Source of the DNA: an uncultured Phascolarctobacterium sp.
Lineage (GTDB): Bacteria > Bacillota > Negativicutes > Acidaminococcales > Acidaminococcaceae
Assembly (NCBI GenBank): GCA_947629685.1
Contig: CANREP010000002.1
Location: 1-64,000 of the forward strand
Direction: 5' to 3'
Length of the DNA stretch: 64,000 bases
Shown here: positions 26,006 through 35,085 of the stretch, one piece after another
Position numbering within the stretch: position 1 is the first letter of the stretch
Layout of the letters: every line of letters begins with the position of its first letter
Made by a program: the position numbers and the translations under genes
Notes under the pieces: generated by a model
Database searches by the model: none
What the model was told of the DNA's origin: nothing
The model's input: the letters and a program-made list of their open reading frames with translations, nothing else

Positions 26006-27991
26006 ATGCAGACAATGGACCAGGCTTGTGTAAATACTTTACGTTTTCTGGCAGCCGATCAGGTGGAGAAAGCAAAATCCGGACATCCGGGCTTTCCTCT
26101 CGGCACGGCGCCTTTGATGTATACTATTTGGGACCGTTTTATGAATTATAATCCTGCCGATCCGCAGTGGTTTAACAGAGACCGTTTTATCCTTTCTCCA
26201 GGCCACGGCAGCGCTTTGCTCTATGCAATGCTGCATCTGGCAGGCTTTGATCTGTCTATGGAGGAACTGAAAAATTTCCGTCAATGGGGCAGTAAGACTC
26301 CCGGACATCCTGAGTATGGTCATACTGTCGGCGTTGATGCTTCTACCGGCCCGCTGGGTCATGGCTTTGCTATGGGCGTAGGCTTTGCTATTGCCGAAGC
26401 TATGCTGGCAGCAAAATATAACAAACCTGATTTTGCTGTGGTAAATCATTATACCTATGGCCTGACTTCAGACGGCGACCTGATGGAAGGCGTGTCCTGC
26501 GAGGCTGCTTCTTTAGCCGGTACTTTGGGACTTGGCAAACTGATTTATCTTTATGATGACAATAAAATCACCATTGAAGGCAGCACCGATATCGCCTTTA
26601 CTGAAGATGTGGAAATGCGTTTCAAGGCTTATGGTTGGCAGGTACTGCGTGTAGCAGATTCTGAGGATATCGAAGCAATGGAAGCTGCAATTAAAGAAGC
26701 ACAGGCTGATACCATGCATCCGTCTTTGATTATTGTCCGCACCCATATTGGTTTTGGCAGCCCCAAACAGGACAGCCCGTCTTGTCATGGCGAGCCTTTG
26801 GGCGGCGAAGCTCTTGCGGCAACTAAAGAAAAAGCAGGCTGGCCTGCAGATAAGATGTTCTATGTGCCGGAAGAAGTAAGCGCTCATTTTGCTGAGAAAA
26901 AACCGGCTTGCGCAGAAGCGCAGAAAGCCTGGGAAGCTTTGATGGCGGACTATAAGGTTGTATACCCGGAACTGGCTGCCGAGCTGGAAGCTCGCATCAA
27001 CGGCACTACTTTGGTAAATCTGGCAGCGCTGGAGGCTATTTTTGCCGATACTGCTAAGACTGCGACCCGTGAAGCTTCCGGTGAAATCATCCAAAAACTG
27101 GCTATGCAGCTGCCGAGCTTGGTTGGCGGCAGTGCTGACCTGGGACCCTCCAATAAGACGATTATGAAAAATGAAGGGTTCTTCAGCCGTGTTGACCGTA
27201 AGGGAAGAAATATTCATTTCGGCGTGCGTGAACACGCTATGGGTACTGTAGTGAACGGTATTTCCCTGCATGGCGGCTTTATTCCGTTTGGCGGTACTTT
27301 CCTGGTATTTGCCGACTTTATGCGTCCTGCTATCAGAATGGCAGCGCTCATGGGAATCAGAGCTATTTTCGTGCTGACCCATGACAGTATTGCCCTGGGT
27401 GAAGACGGGCCTACGCATCAGCCTATTGAAACTGCCATGGCTCTGCGTATGATTCCTAATGTAAGCGTTTTCCGTCCGGCAGACGCACTGGAAACTGCGG
27501 CGGCATGGCAGCAGGCCTGCATGAATCTGCATAAGCCTACCTGCTTGCTGTTGAGCCGTCAGAAATTGCCGGTACTGCATCAGTATGCGCAGCTGGTACA
27601 TGACAATGCTTACAAAGGCGCGTATGTATTAAGTCCGGCAAAAGAAAAAGCGGCTGCAGTTTTGATCGGTACTGGCAGCGAAGTGCATCTGGCGCTGGCG
27701 GCGCAGGTAAAATTGGCAGCAGAAGGCATTGATGTAAGCGTTGTATCCATGCCCAGCTGGGATGCTTTTGAAAAACAAAGCGCAGAGTATAAAGAAAGCG
27801 TATTGCCGCAAGGAGTAGCGAAAGTTGCAGTAGAAGCCGGCGTACCTTATGGCTGGAGCCGTTATACCGGCAGCGATAATAACGTTATCGGCATTACCCA
27901 GTTCGGCGCTTCCGCACCCGGCGATGTGCTGATGGAGAAATACGGCTTTACCGTGGAAAACGTTGTTGCAAAAGTAAAAGAAGTTCTGTAA
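26006..27991 (+). CDS. tkt: transketolase
   Basis: ThDP enzyme of the non-oxidative pentose phosphate pathway. Residues 1-330 hold the ThDP domain (KSGHPGFPLGTAPL; TSDGDLMEGVSCEAASLAG), then the pyrimidine domain (HFGVREHAMGTVVNGI with the catalytic Glu; THDSIALGEDGPTHQP) and the C-terminal domain. 661 residues, complete. GGAGG 9 nt before the ATG and its own promoter and terminator make it monocistronic. Confidence 0.96.
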   Translation: MQTMDQACVNTLRFLAADQVEKAKSGHPGFPLGTAPLMYTIWDRFMNYNPADPQWFNRDRFILSPGHGSALLYAMLHLAGFDLSMEELKNFRQWGSKTPGHPEYGHTVGVDASTGPLGHGFAMGVGFAIAEAMLAAKYNKPDFAVVNHYTYGLTSDGDLMEGVSCEAASLAGTLGLGKLIYLYDDNKITIEGSTDIAFTEDVEMRFKAYGWQVLRVADSEDIEAMEAAIKEAQADTMHPSLIIVRTHIGFGSPKQDSPSCHGEPLGGEALAATKEKAGWPADKMFYVPEEVSAHFAEKKPACAEAQKAWEALMADYKVVYPELAAELEARINGTTLVNLAALEAIFADTAKTATREASGEIIQKLAMQLPSLVGGSADLGPSNKTIMKNEGFFSRVDRKGRNIHFGVREHAMGTVVNGISLHGGFIPFGGTFLVFADFMRPAIRMAALMGIRAIFVLTHDSIALGEDGPTHQPIETAMALRMIPNVSVFRPADALETAAAWQQACMNLHKPTCLLLSRQKLPVLHQYAQLVHDNAYKGAYVLSPAKEKAAAVLIGTGSEVHLALAAQVKLAAEGIDVSVVSMPSWDAFEKQSAEYKESVLPQGVAKVAVEAGVPYGWSRYTGSDNNVIGITQFGASAPGDVLMEKYGFTVENVVAKVKEVL

Positions 27992-28001
27992 TATATAAGA
28001 T

Positions 28002-28049
28002 GCAGGCGCAGGCATAGAGCTTATGAAGATAAGCCTGTGCCTGCTTTTT
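28002..28049 (+). terminator. terminator of tkt
   Basis: Twelve-bp stem GCAGGCGCAGGC / GCCTGTGCCTGC with a 19-nt loop, then T5. Confidence 0.85.
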
Positions 28050-28062
28050 ATTTGGGGGAAAG

Positions 28063-28550
28063 ATGAGAAAAATTATCAGTATTTTTTCTGTGGTGCTTTG
28101 TATTTTGCTGACATTGCCATTTGCGGCACATGCTTCTGAAAATGAAGATATTATTGCCAAAATATTTGCCAGGGACAAGTTGTCTTGGTACTTTCGTTAT
28201 GTATGATACCGAAAGTCAAGAATATTGCATTTACAATGGCACCAGAGCATTTACAAGGTTTCCTCCCGGTTCAACATTTAAAATACCCCATAGTCTTATT
28301 GCGTTAGAAACTGGCTGTGTACATAGTATTTAGGTATAACAGTTTCTATGGTAAAACTGGATGGGCAACGGATAATATCCAGGTGCCCATTGGCTGGTTT
28401 GTTGGCTGGCTGCATCAGAGAATAAGCGGCAAGACATATATTTTTGCCTTAAATGCAGATATTGCTGATGTAAATGAATTGTATAAACGCGAGGCCTGTG
28501 TAAAGGATATTTTTGCCGCGTTGCAGATTACTGATAAAGGAGGACAATAA
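28063..28550 (+). pseudogene. decayed class D (OXA-type) beta-lactamase
   Basis: Three collinear fragments in three frames. Frame 1 from ATG 28063 (GGGGGAAAG upstream) encodes a signal peptide (hydrophobic core about 8-20, ending AAHAS) and stops at 28204. Frame 2 continues with GTFVMYDTES and the serine-active-site motif PGSTFKIPHSLIALETG, stopping at 28331. Frame 3 has the KTG motif in YGKTGWA, then IGWFVGWL and [11 protein letters not shown], to 28550. One extra T near 28185 explains the first shift. Between the second and third fragments about 125 residues are missing, including the SxV and YGN motifs. About 490 of roughly 800 nt remain, so no enzyme can be made. Confidence 0.85.
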
Positions 28551-28551
28551 C

Positions 28552-29355
28552 ATGAAGCATTTGCTGACTATTGCCGGCAGTGACAGCAGTGGCGGCGCCG
28601 GTATCCAGGCAGATTTGAAAACGTTTGCTGCGCATGGTACCTTTGGTATGAGCGTGATAACGGCGGTAACAGCCCAGAACACCTGCGGCGTTACCAAAGT
28701 GCAGGATATAGACTGTGAAGTAGTACGGGCACAGATTGAAGCAGTTTTTGATGACATCCGGGTTGATGCTGTAAAAATCGGCATGGTATCCAGACCGGAA
28801 ATTATTGAAACTATTGCAGATTGCCTGCAGAAATATAAACCTGGAATAATCGTGGTAGACCCGGTAATGATTTCTAAAAGCGGATATCCGCTTTTAGCGC
28901 CGGAAGCCTGTCAAACCCTTATCAAAAGGCTGTTGCCGCTGGCTACGCTTTTGACGCCTAATTTGCCGGAGACAGAAGCTATAACCGGAATGCAGGTTAA
29001 AAATAAAGCTGATATGCTGCAGGCTGCGGAGAAGATTATTGCTCTTGGGGTACGGGCGGTCTTAGTCAAGGGCGGTCATCTGGAAGAACAGGCCGATGAC
29101 TTGCTGTATGACGGCAGGCAGGGAAGATGGTTCAGCGGGGAAAGGATTGCCACGAAGAATACTCATGGCACTGGCTGCACTCTGTCCAGTTCGCTGGCAG
29201 CTAATCTGGCTAAGGGTATGAGCTTGGCGGATGCTGTTGCGGCTTCTAAAGAGTATGTAACAGAGGCGATAGCCAATGGCCTTAACATCGGCAGCGGCTG
29301 CGGCCCTACACATCATTTTGTTGATTTGTACAGAAAGGCAGGGATTGGAGAATAA
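28552..29355 (+). CDS. thiD: hydroxymethylpyrimidine/phosphomethylpyrimidine kinase
   Basis: Phosphorylates HMP and HMP-P in thiamine synthesis or salvage. Ribokinase-like fold: [20 protein letters not shown] at the N-terminus, DPVMISKSG, and the anion hole/catalytic [14 protein letters not shown]. 267 residues from ATG 28552, which has AAGGAGG inside the tail of the pseudogene. The frame is open further upstream (28513) but that part lies in beta-lactamase remnants. One-nt overlap with thiM. Confidence 0.95.
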   Translation: MKHLLTIAGSDSSGGAGIQADLKTFAAHGTFGMSVITAVTAQNTCGVTKVQDIDCEVVRAQIEAVFDDIRVDAVKIGMVSRPEIIETIADCLQKYKPGIIVVDPVMISKSGYPLLAPEACQTLIKRLLPLATLLTPNLPETEAITGMQVKNKADMLQAAEKIIALGVRAVLVKGGHLEEQADDLLYDGRQGRWFSGERIATKNTHGTGCTLSSSLAANLAKGMSLADAVAASKEYVTEAIANGLNIGSGCGPTHHFVDLYRKAGIGE

Positions 29356-30176
29356 TGGACTTAAAGGCTCAATTTGGAGAAATTGTTGATACATTACGCA
29401 AACAAAGACCAGTTATACATCATATTACCAACTATGTGACGGCGGAAAGCTGCGCTGATATGGCTCTGGCGGCTGGAGCTTCGCCGGTGATGGCGGATGA
29501 CCCCGAAGAAGTGGAAGAAATTACTGCCGGTGCTGATGCTTTGCTGCTTAATCTTGGTACGCTTAACTTTAATAAGATTATTGCCATGGAAAAAGCGGCA
29601 TCTGTCGCTAAAGCTAAAGGCATACCTGTTATTTTGGACCCGGTAGGGGTAATGGCTTCTTCTATGCGGCTAAATTTTGCTGTCAAACTGCTCAGCAAAG
29701 GTTATATTAGCATCGTGCGCGGCAATCACAGTGAATGCGCGGCTTTGCTGGCGAACAAAACTGGCGGCTGCGGCGTCGATAATATTGGCGGCACGGAAGA
29801 AGGCGATGCCTTGAAAACAGCCCAGGAGGCTGCCAAAAAATATAACTGCGTTTTTGCTGTAACCGGCGAGATAGATAATATCAGCAACGGACATCAGGCG
29901 GTGGTGCTTAATAACGGTCATCCGCTGCTGCAGGATATTACTGGCAGTGGCTGTATGGCTTCAACTTTATGCGCCTGCTGCGCGGCAGTGACTAAGGATA
30001 TGTTGGCTGCGGCTGCTCTTGGCATAGTTATCATGGGTCAGGGTGCAGAACTGGCGGCAAATTTCTTAGAAAAGAAAGACGGACCCGGTATGTTTAAGGT
30101 GCGCCTGCTGGATTGCGTTTATCATGTGACTACCAAGTGGAACGTCATCAATCTTAACCCGGAAAGAAAGAACTGA
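29355..30176 (+). CDS. thiM: hydroxyethylthiazole kinase
   Basis: Salvage kinase for the thiazole half of thiamine. Signatures: RPVIHHITNYVTAESCADM near the N-terminus, GASPVMADDPEEV, DPVGVMAS and the C-terminal DITGSGCMASTLCA with catalytic Cys. 273 residues. Start overlaps the thiD stop (TAATG). Confidence 0.95.
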   Translation: MDLKAQFGEIVDTLRKQRPVIHHITNYVTAESCADMALAAGASPVMADDPEEVEEITAGADALLLNLGTLNFNKIIAMEKAASVAKAKGIPVILDPVGVMASSMRLNFAVKLLSKGYISIVRGNHSECAALLANKTGGCGVDNIGGTEEGDALKTAQEAAKKYNCVFAVTGEIDNISNGHQAVVLNNGHPLLQDITGSGCMASTLCACCAAVTKDMLAAAALGIVIMGQGAELAANFLEKKDGPGMFKVRLLDCVYHVTTKWNVINLNPERKN

Positions 30177-30177
30177 G

Positions 30178-30825
30178 ATGAAACCTATTCTTGATTACAG
30201 TATCTATCTGGTTACAGATGAAAACTGCCTGCATGGGCGCAGCTTATTTAAAGCTGTCGAAGAGGCGCTGCAGGGAGGTGTGACACTGCTGCAGTATCGT
30301 GGCAAGGCGAAAGACGGTGCGGAGATGTATAGGCAGGCAGCGGCACTGAAAGCGTTAACTGATAAATACCATGTGCCGCTCATTATCAATGACAGGATTG
30401 ATATTGCTCTTGCGGTTGGTGCTTCCGGCGTACATCTGGGTCAGGAGGATCTGCCCTGCAGGGCTGCACGTAATGTCTGCGGGAATGATTTCATCATCGG
30501 AGTATCAGCCCATAATGAGCAGGAGGCAGAGCAGGCGGTTGCTGACGGTGCCGATTATCTTGGCAGCGGCGCAGTGTTTGGGAGTATCACCAAGACGGGG
30601 GTAAATACTCTGGGCGTGTCTAATCTGGCGCGTATCTGTCAAAGCGTAAATATTCCTGTAGTAGGGATTGGCGGCGTTACAGCTGATAATTATGAACTGG
30701 TATTGTCGGCAGGTGCAGCAGGAGCCGCGGTTGTCAGCAGTATCCTCGGTGCTGCTGATATCGGCAAAACCGTGCGCAGATTTAAAGAAATTTATCATTC
30801 TGTTAAAGAATATGGCAAGATTTAA
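30178..30825 (+). CDS. thiE: thiamine phosphate synthase
   Basis: Joins HMP-PP and HET-P to thiamine phosphate. TIM-barrel signatures: YLVTDENC, LQYRGKAKDGAEM, PLIINDRIDIALAVGASGVHLGQ, GSGAVFGSITKTG and VGIGGVTADNY. 215 residues. One nt after thiM. With thiD and thiM this makes a complete salvage branch; thiC, thiG and similar de novo genes are absent here. Confidence 0.95.
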   Translation: MKPILDYSIYLVTDENCLHGRSLFKAVEEALQGGVTLLQYRGKAKDGAEMYRQAAALKALTDKYHVPLIINDRIDIALAVGASGVHLGQEDLPCRAARNVCGNDFIIGVSAHNEQEAEQAVADGADYLGSGAVFGSITKTGVNTLGVSNLARICQSVNIPVVGIGGVTADNYELVLSAGAAGAAVVSSILGAADIGKTVRRFKEIYHSVKEYGKI

Positions 30826-30878
30826 CTTAGGCGTAATGGCTTTGATGCATTATAGAAATAAAATTTCTGAAACATATA

Positions 30879-30916
30879 AAAATAGCTCAAGACGAATTTT
30901 CGTCTTGAGCTATTTT
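30879..30916. terminator. bidirectional terminator between thiE and the secretin
   Basis: Seventeen-bp perfect stem AAAATAGCTCAAGACGA and its complement around an ATTT loop, with A and T runs on both sides. It serves both convergent operons. Confidence 0.9.
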
Positions 30917-30926
30917 TATACAGTAG

Positions 30927-32189
30927 TTAATTTTTTCCAGACTGTACAGCAGTTTCAAGCAGCTGCTGGTTATAGATGGCAGGGGATGTGCCAGCTTCAG
31001 TAATATGCGGAGTCAGTATCATCAGTACCTCGGTTTTGACTTTGCGTCTGGTGCGGTTTTTGAATAATTCTCCCAGTAAAGGGATATTGGCCAGCAAAGG
31101 TACTTTTTGAATACTTTTCTGTTCTTCTTCGTTAATCAGCCCGCCGATAACAAGGGTTTCGCCGCTGCGCATACGCACGTTGGTATCAGCAGTACGGCTG
31201 GTAATCTTATAATTGCGTATTTCACTGACCAAGGTTGGAGTGCTGACTTCTGTATGGACGCTGGCAGTAATCATTTGACCGTCGCTGCTGACAATAGGAG
31301 TATAGGTCAGCTTGATGCCTGCATCCAGATATTCTGTGGCAGTATAAGTGCCGCTGCTGTCATGTTTTTCTGTCTGCACAGGAATATGGTCGCCGATAAA
31401 GATACTGGCTTCTTTACCGGGGACTGTGATAATGCGCGGAGTAGCAAGTATTTTAGCTTTGCCATCAGCGAAAAGTGCATTTAATGTTGCGTTAAAATTA
31501 AATGCGTAGCCATGCCAGAATTTAAAATTGCCGCCAAAGTATTCGTTATTATTGCCAGTGTCGGAGTCAGTATTATCTGATTTATAATCCCCTTCTTTTT
31601 GCGGAATGTTATCCCAATTCCAGCTGATACCGAGATTTTCGGACTGTTCTCTGTTAACGGCGATAATTTTGGCTTCCAGCGTTACCTGTTGAGAAGGCAC
31701 ATCCAGAGCGGCAAGAGCGCTGCGCAGCCGTTGTTCATCAGTAGTACTGCCGACAAAGAGTACCGTATTAGTAAGCGGGTCGATGGTCAGCTGGCTGTTG
31801 TTAAAAAGGGCTTTCAGGGTTTCAGTTAAATCCTCTGCCGGCACATAATTTAATTTGTAGGCGGCTACATGGTTATTATACTTGGCCAGATTTTCCTGAG
31901 TCGATACGATGATTACTTCGTCGATGCTGCGATAACTAAGTCCTTTGATACAGGTAATAATATCCAGGGCCGTTGCCAGGGGGAGGTCTTTGAAACTGAC
32001 GCTTATCCGTCCTTTTACGCTGTCGTCCGTCAGGATGTTTTTGCCGGCGAGAGAGGCTGCAGCCTGCAGTACGTCTTTGATTTCTGCATTTTGCACCTGC
32101 AGTGAAATAGAATCTGCCGCAGCCGTTATGGAACTGCTTAAAGTAAAAAGTATGACTGAAGCAAAGAACGTTAGCAATTTTTTAGGCAT
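30927..32189 (-). CDS. type IV pilus / type II secretion secretin (PilQ-like)
   Basis: Outer-membrane channel-forming secretin. Signal peptide about 1-25 (ending TAAADS), an STN-type N0 domain (about 28-80), a secretin N1 region (about 105-165), and the secretin domain (about 200-410) with VPLLANIPLLGELFKN and the closing EVLMILTPHI. At 420 residues it is far shorter than proteobacterial PilQ and lacks AMIN domains, which is common in Negativicutes. Start ATG has GGAAGGA. It is 6 nt downstream of the PilP/GspC-like gene and divergent from two pilus ATPases, so it is probably part of a pilus or competence machine. Confidence 0.88.
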   Translation of the reverse strand: MPKKLLTFFASVILFTLSSSITAAADSISLQVQNAEIKDVLQAAASLAGKNILTDDSVKGRISVSFKDLPLATALDIITCIKGLSYRSIDEVIIVSTQENLAKYNNHVAAYKLNYVPAEDLTETLKALFNNSQLTIDPLTNTVLFVGSTTDEQRLRSALAALDVPSQQVTLEAKIIAVNREQSENLGISWNWDNIPQKEGDYKSDNTDSDTGNNNEYFGGNFKFWHGYAFNFNATLNALFADGKAKILATPRIITVPGKEASIFIGDHIPVQTEKHDSSGTYTATEYLDAGIKLTYTPIVSSDGQMITASVHTEVSTPTLVSEIRNYKITSRTADTNVRMRSGETLVIGGLINEEEQKSIQKVPLLANIPLLGELFKNRTRRKVKTEVLMILTPHITEAGTSPAIYNQQLLETAVQSGKN

Positions 32190-32195
32190 TATAAT

Positions 32196-32636
32196 CTATC
32201 CTTCCACTTTTAAAGAGATTTGCTGCTGTGCATCGATAAGGATAGCTGAATTTTGTGTTATAGCCTTTATTGTATAAGGCCCGATTTTATCACCGACGGT
32301 ATGGTAACTGCTTTGCCCGGCATAGTCAAAAATACCGGCTCTTTTATTGCCCTGTGCGATTATACCGAGCAGCACAGGCAGGGCTGGCAAAGAAGTTTTT
32401 TCTTGTGCAAGTGCGTATTTAGCGGTTCTATTGGCAAGAAAAGGATTGCGCAGCGGAGCAGCAGGCAATATGGGGTCATAGTTTTTAAATTTGTTTGTAG
32501 TTGTCATTGGCTGAACGGCTTTGCTCGCTGCAGCTTGTTCATAGAGGCTGAAGCCGTAATAAACTGCACATATTATCAAAATACAGGAAATAATCCTTAG
32601 GCTGAAAAAATTGCGCGGTAAAAAGATTGATTTCAA
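32196..32636 (-). CDS. PilP/GspC-like pilus assembly periplasmic protein
   Basis: 146 residues. One N-terminal membrane helix (about 12-32), a linker with APLRNPF, and a small beta domain (LLGIIAQGNKRAGIFDY; GDKIGPYTIKAITQNSAILI) resembling the HR domain of PilP/GspC, which contacts the secretin. The start is probably TTG with GAAGGGA upstream. The homology is inferred from pattern and position directly before the secretin rather than from strong signature residues. Confidence 0.65.
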   Translation of the reverse strand: MKSIFLPRNFFSLRIISCILIICAVYYGFSLYEQAAASKAVQPMTTTNKFKNYDPILPAAPLRNPFLANRTAKYALAQEKTSLPALPVLLGIIAQGNKRAGIFDYAGQSSYHTVGDKIGPYTIKAITQNSAILIDAQQQISLKVEG

Positions 32637-32751
32637 TTTTGTCCCTTCTTTATCAAAAAATAAAAAGCTTTTTCATTCTAATACAGATTTTATGCTTTGA
32701 CAATTCATTATTGTGAAAATATTGAAAAATCAGTAAATTGAAATAATTTAA

Positions 32752-32779
32752 TTGTTTTATTTTAAAAAAGTGTTAGAAT
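32752..32779 (+). promoter_or_regulatory. candidate promoter of the pilus ATPase operon
   Basis: TTGTTT (32752-32757), a 16-nt spacer and TAGAAT (32774-32779) with TGT before it. A better -35, TTGACA at 32697-32702, lies upstream with only a weak -10 (TATTGA). The 186-nt AT-rich gap must also hold the divergent promoter for the minus-strand pair. Confidence 0.4.
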
Positions 32780-32822
32780 AATGCGTATTGCAGTCTAATT
32801 TATAGAGAACGGAGCAGAAGAA

Positions 32823-34040
32823 GTGGATAATAATTACTATGAGACAGGTAAAATTGGTTTAAACAAGCTGGCTGCGGGCGGAAATGATATGCAGGCTGCC
32901 GATATTGTAGAAGATATTTTGTCACGGGCGGTCAAACTCCACGCCAGTGATATACATATTGAGCCTTTGGACCAGGAAACAAGGGTGCGGCTCAGAATAG
33001 ACGGCTTATTGCAAACGGTGGAACAAATTGCATCAGCCAGGCATAATTCCGTAATATCCAGACTAAAGGTATTGTGCGGTATGGATATTGCTGAAAAAAG
33101 AGTGCCGCAGGACGGCAGACTGGATATTATCAGAAATGGGCGTTGTATCGACTTGCGTATTTCCACGCTCCCTACTATCAGAGGTGAAAAAGCAGTAATC
33201 AGAATATTAGATAAAGACGGCGCTTTACTTTCGCTGCCGCAGCTGGATTTTTCCAAAGCAAATATGCAGCTCTACCAAGATATGTATAGAGCCGCTCATG
33301 GAATCATCCTGATTACAGGACCGACAGGCAGCGGCAAATCTACGACTTTATATGCAACTTTAAACGAACTTAATACACAGGAGCAAAATATCATTACCAT
33401 TGAAGACCCGGTGGAGTATAAAATTCCCGGTATCAATCAGGTAGCTGTCAATCAGAAAACAGGACTGACTTTCGCAAAAGGATTGCGAGCCATCGTCAGG
33501 CAGGATCCCAATATTATCATGGTGGGAGAGATTCGTGATGCCGAAACGGCTCAGATAGCAATTCAGGCAGCGTTGACTGGACATCTTGTATTGAGTACTT
33601 TGCATACTAATAACGCAGCCGGGGCAATAACGCGACTGATAGATATGGGAATGGAACCTTTTTTGCTGGCTTCTGCTGTGCGCGGCGTGGTAGCGCAGCG
33701 ATTGGTAAGACGGATCTGTCCTCAGTGCCGGGAAGAATATGAAGCGCAGATATGGGAAAAGACCTGCCTGAATTTTCCTCCTGATCAGCCGTTGGTGCTG
33801 CAGCGCGGCAGCGGCTGTGAAAAATGTGGCTTTACTGGTTATCTGGGGCGTATGGCGGTGCAGGAAGTATTGCCGTTGACGGCGCAGATGGCTGGCCTTA
33901 TTATGAAACAGGCTGATGAAATATCTTTACAGGCAGCAGCTGTACAAAACGGTTTTACTGATTTGCGCCAGGACGGTATAAACAAGGTGATGGCCGGATT
34001 TACCACTTGTGCTGAGCTGATGCGTTCTGTTTATAGCTGA
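32823..34040 (+). CDS. type IV pilus / T2SS assembly ATPase (PilB/GspE-like)
   Basis: Hexameric secretion ATPase powering pilus extension. Walker A GPTGSGKSTT, Asp box (TIEDPVEY), Walker B/His box (RQDPNIIMVGEIRD; LSTLHTNNA), and a tetracysteine zinc site (CPQC ... CEKCG). At 405 residues it lacks the long N-terminal MshEN domain of PilB and begins near the N1D domain (ASDIHIEPLDQETRVRLRIDG). GTG start with GGAGCAG upstream. pilT follows after 15 nt. Confidence 0.9.
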   Translation: MDNNYYETGKIGLNKLAAGGNDMQAADIVEDILSRAVKLHASDIHIEPLDQETRVRLRIDGLLQTVEQIASARHNSVISRLKVLCGMDIAEKRVPQDGRLDIIRNGRCIDLRISTLPTIRGEKAVIRILDKDGALLSLPQLDFSKANMQLYQDMYRAAHGIILITGPTGSGKSTTLYATLNELNTQEQNIITIEDPVEYKIPGINQVAVNQKTGLTFAKGLRAIVRQDPNIIMVGEIRDAETAQIAIQAALTGHLVLSTLHTNNAAGAITRLIDMGMEPFLLASAVRGVVAQRLVRRICPQCREEYEAQIWEKTCLNFPPDQPLVLQRGSGCEKCGFTGYLGRMAVQEVLPLTAQMAGLIMKQADEISLQAAAVQNGFTDLRQDGINKVMAGFTTCAELMRSVYS

Positions 34041-34055
34041 ATAGGAGGGAAAAGA

Positions 34056-35045
34056 ATGTTTGCGCTGCTGGAACAAGCGAGAAATATGGGAGCCTCAGAT
34101 GTGCATCTGACGGTGGGGTGCAGGCCGTTGATGCGTAGATGCGGTAGATTAGAAACGTTGGCAGAAGAATATCTGACAGAAAGCAGTATGACAGATTTTG
34201 CTGCCAGTTTACTTACGCAAAGCCAACAAGAGAAGTTTCGGGTTACGGGAGAAATTGATTTTGCTCATACGATGGCTGATAATACCCGCTGTCGGATAAA
34301 TCTTTTCCGACAATGCGGCAATGTGGCAGCAGCTATTCGTCTGATAGCGGCTAAAATTCCCCAGTGTGAGGAGTTGGGGTTGCCGCAGGCTGTATGTGAT
34401 TTTACTGCGTATAGCCATGGCTTGGTGCTTATAACAGGTCCGACAGGCAGCGGTAAGTCGACAACATTGGCGGCACTGGTCAACAAGCTGAATGAAGAGC
34501 AAAGTATGCATATCTTGACTTTAGAAGACCCGGTAGAATATAGGCATCTGCATAAAAAAAGTATCGTCAATCAAAGAGAGATCGGTACGGATACTGCATC
34601 GTTTGCCGCAGGGCTGCGCAGCGCTCTGCGCGAAGACCCCGATGTTATCATGGTTGGTGAACTGAGAGACAGGGAAACCATGGCAACGGCTCTCAAAGCT
34701 GCAGAAACAGGCCATCTGGTACTGGCTACCCTGCATACGGGCGATGCGGCCGCTACCGTCAGCAGGGTTATTGATTTTTTCCCGGAAAATCAGCAGCAGG
34801 TAAGGAGCCAGTTAGCTGAGTGCCTGCAGGGAATTGCCTGTCAGGAGCTTTTGACAGATGCTTCCGGCAACGGCAGAGTGGCGGCTTTTGAAATCATGAC
34901 GCTGACGCCGGCACTGCGTAATTTGATTCGTGAGGGTAAAGTACATCAGTTAGCTTCTTTTATTCAAACGGGGATGCAGCACGGGATGATTACTAAAAAC
35001 GACTATATCAGAAAACTTGTACAGGAAGGAAAGTTGTTGAGATAA
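34056..35045 (+). CDS. pilT: type IV pilus retraction ATPase PilT
   Basis: 329 residues. N-terminal ASDVHLTVGCRPLMRRCG, Walker A GPTGSGKSTT, Asp box LEDPVEY, Walker B REDPDVIMVGELRD, His box TLHTGDAA, and the PilT-specific AIRNLIREGK-like motif (ALRNLIREGKVHQ). The latter separates it from extension ATPases. RBS AGGAGGG. It implies a retractile pilus or a DNA-uptake pseudopilus. No pilin, PilC, PilM/N/O or prepilin peptidase is in this window. Confidence 0.9.
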   Translation: MFALLEQARNMGASDVHLTVGCRPLMRRCGRLETLAEEYLTESSMTDFAASLLTQSQQEKFRVTGEIDFAHTMADNTRCRINLFRQCGNVAAAIRLIAAKIPQCEELGLPQAVCDFTAYSHGLVLITGPTGSGKSTTLAALVNKLNEEQSMHILTLEDPVEYRHLHKKSIVNQREIGTDTASFAAGLRSALREDPDVIMVGELRDRETMATALKAAETGHLVLATLHTGDAAATVSRVIDFFPENQQQVRSQLAECLQGIACQELLTDASGNGRVAAFEIMTLTPALRNLIREGKVHQLASFIQTGMQHGMITKNDYIRKLVQEGKLLR

Positions 35046-35049
35046 AAGA

Positions 35050-35081
35050 AAAAGACGAAATTCATTTGAATTTCGTCTTTT
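35050..35081. terminator. bidirectional terminator between pilT and the antiporter
   Basis: Fifteen-bp stem AAAAGACGAAATTCA and complement with a 2-nt loop, flanked by A and T runs. Confidence 0.88.
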
Positions 35082-35085
35082 ATCA

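Noticed and set aside
28063-28550. Separate short genes in the tkt-thiD gap
   Set aside because: The three frames join into one class D beta-lactamase with conserved motifs in order, so they are fragments of one dead gene.
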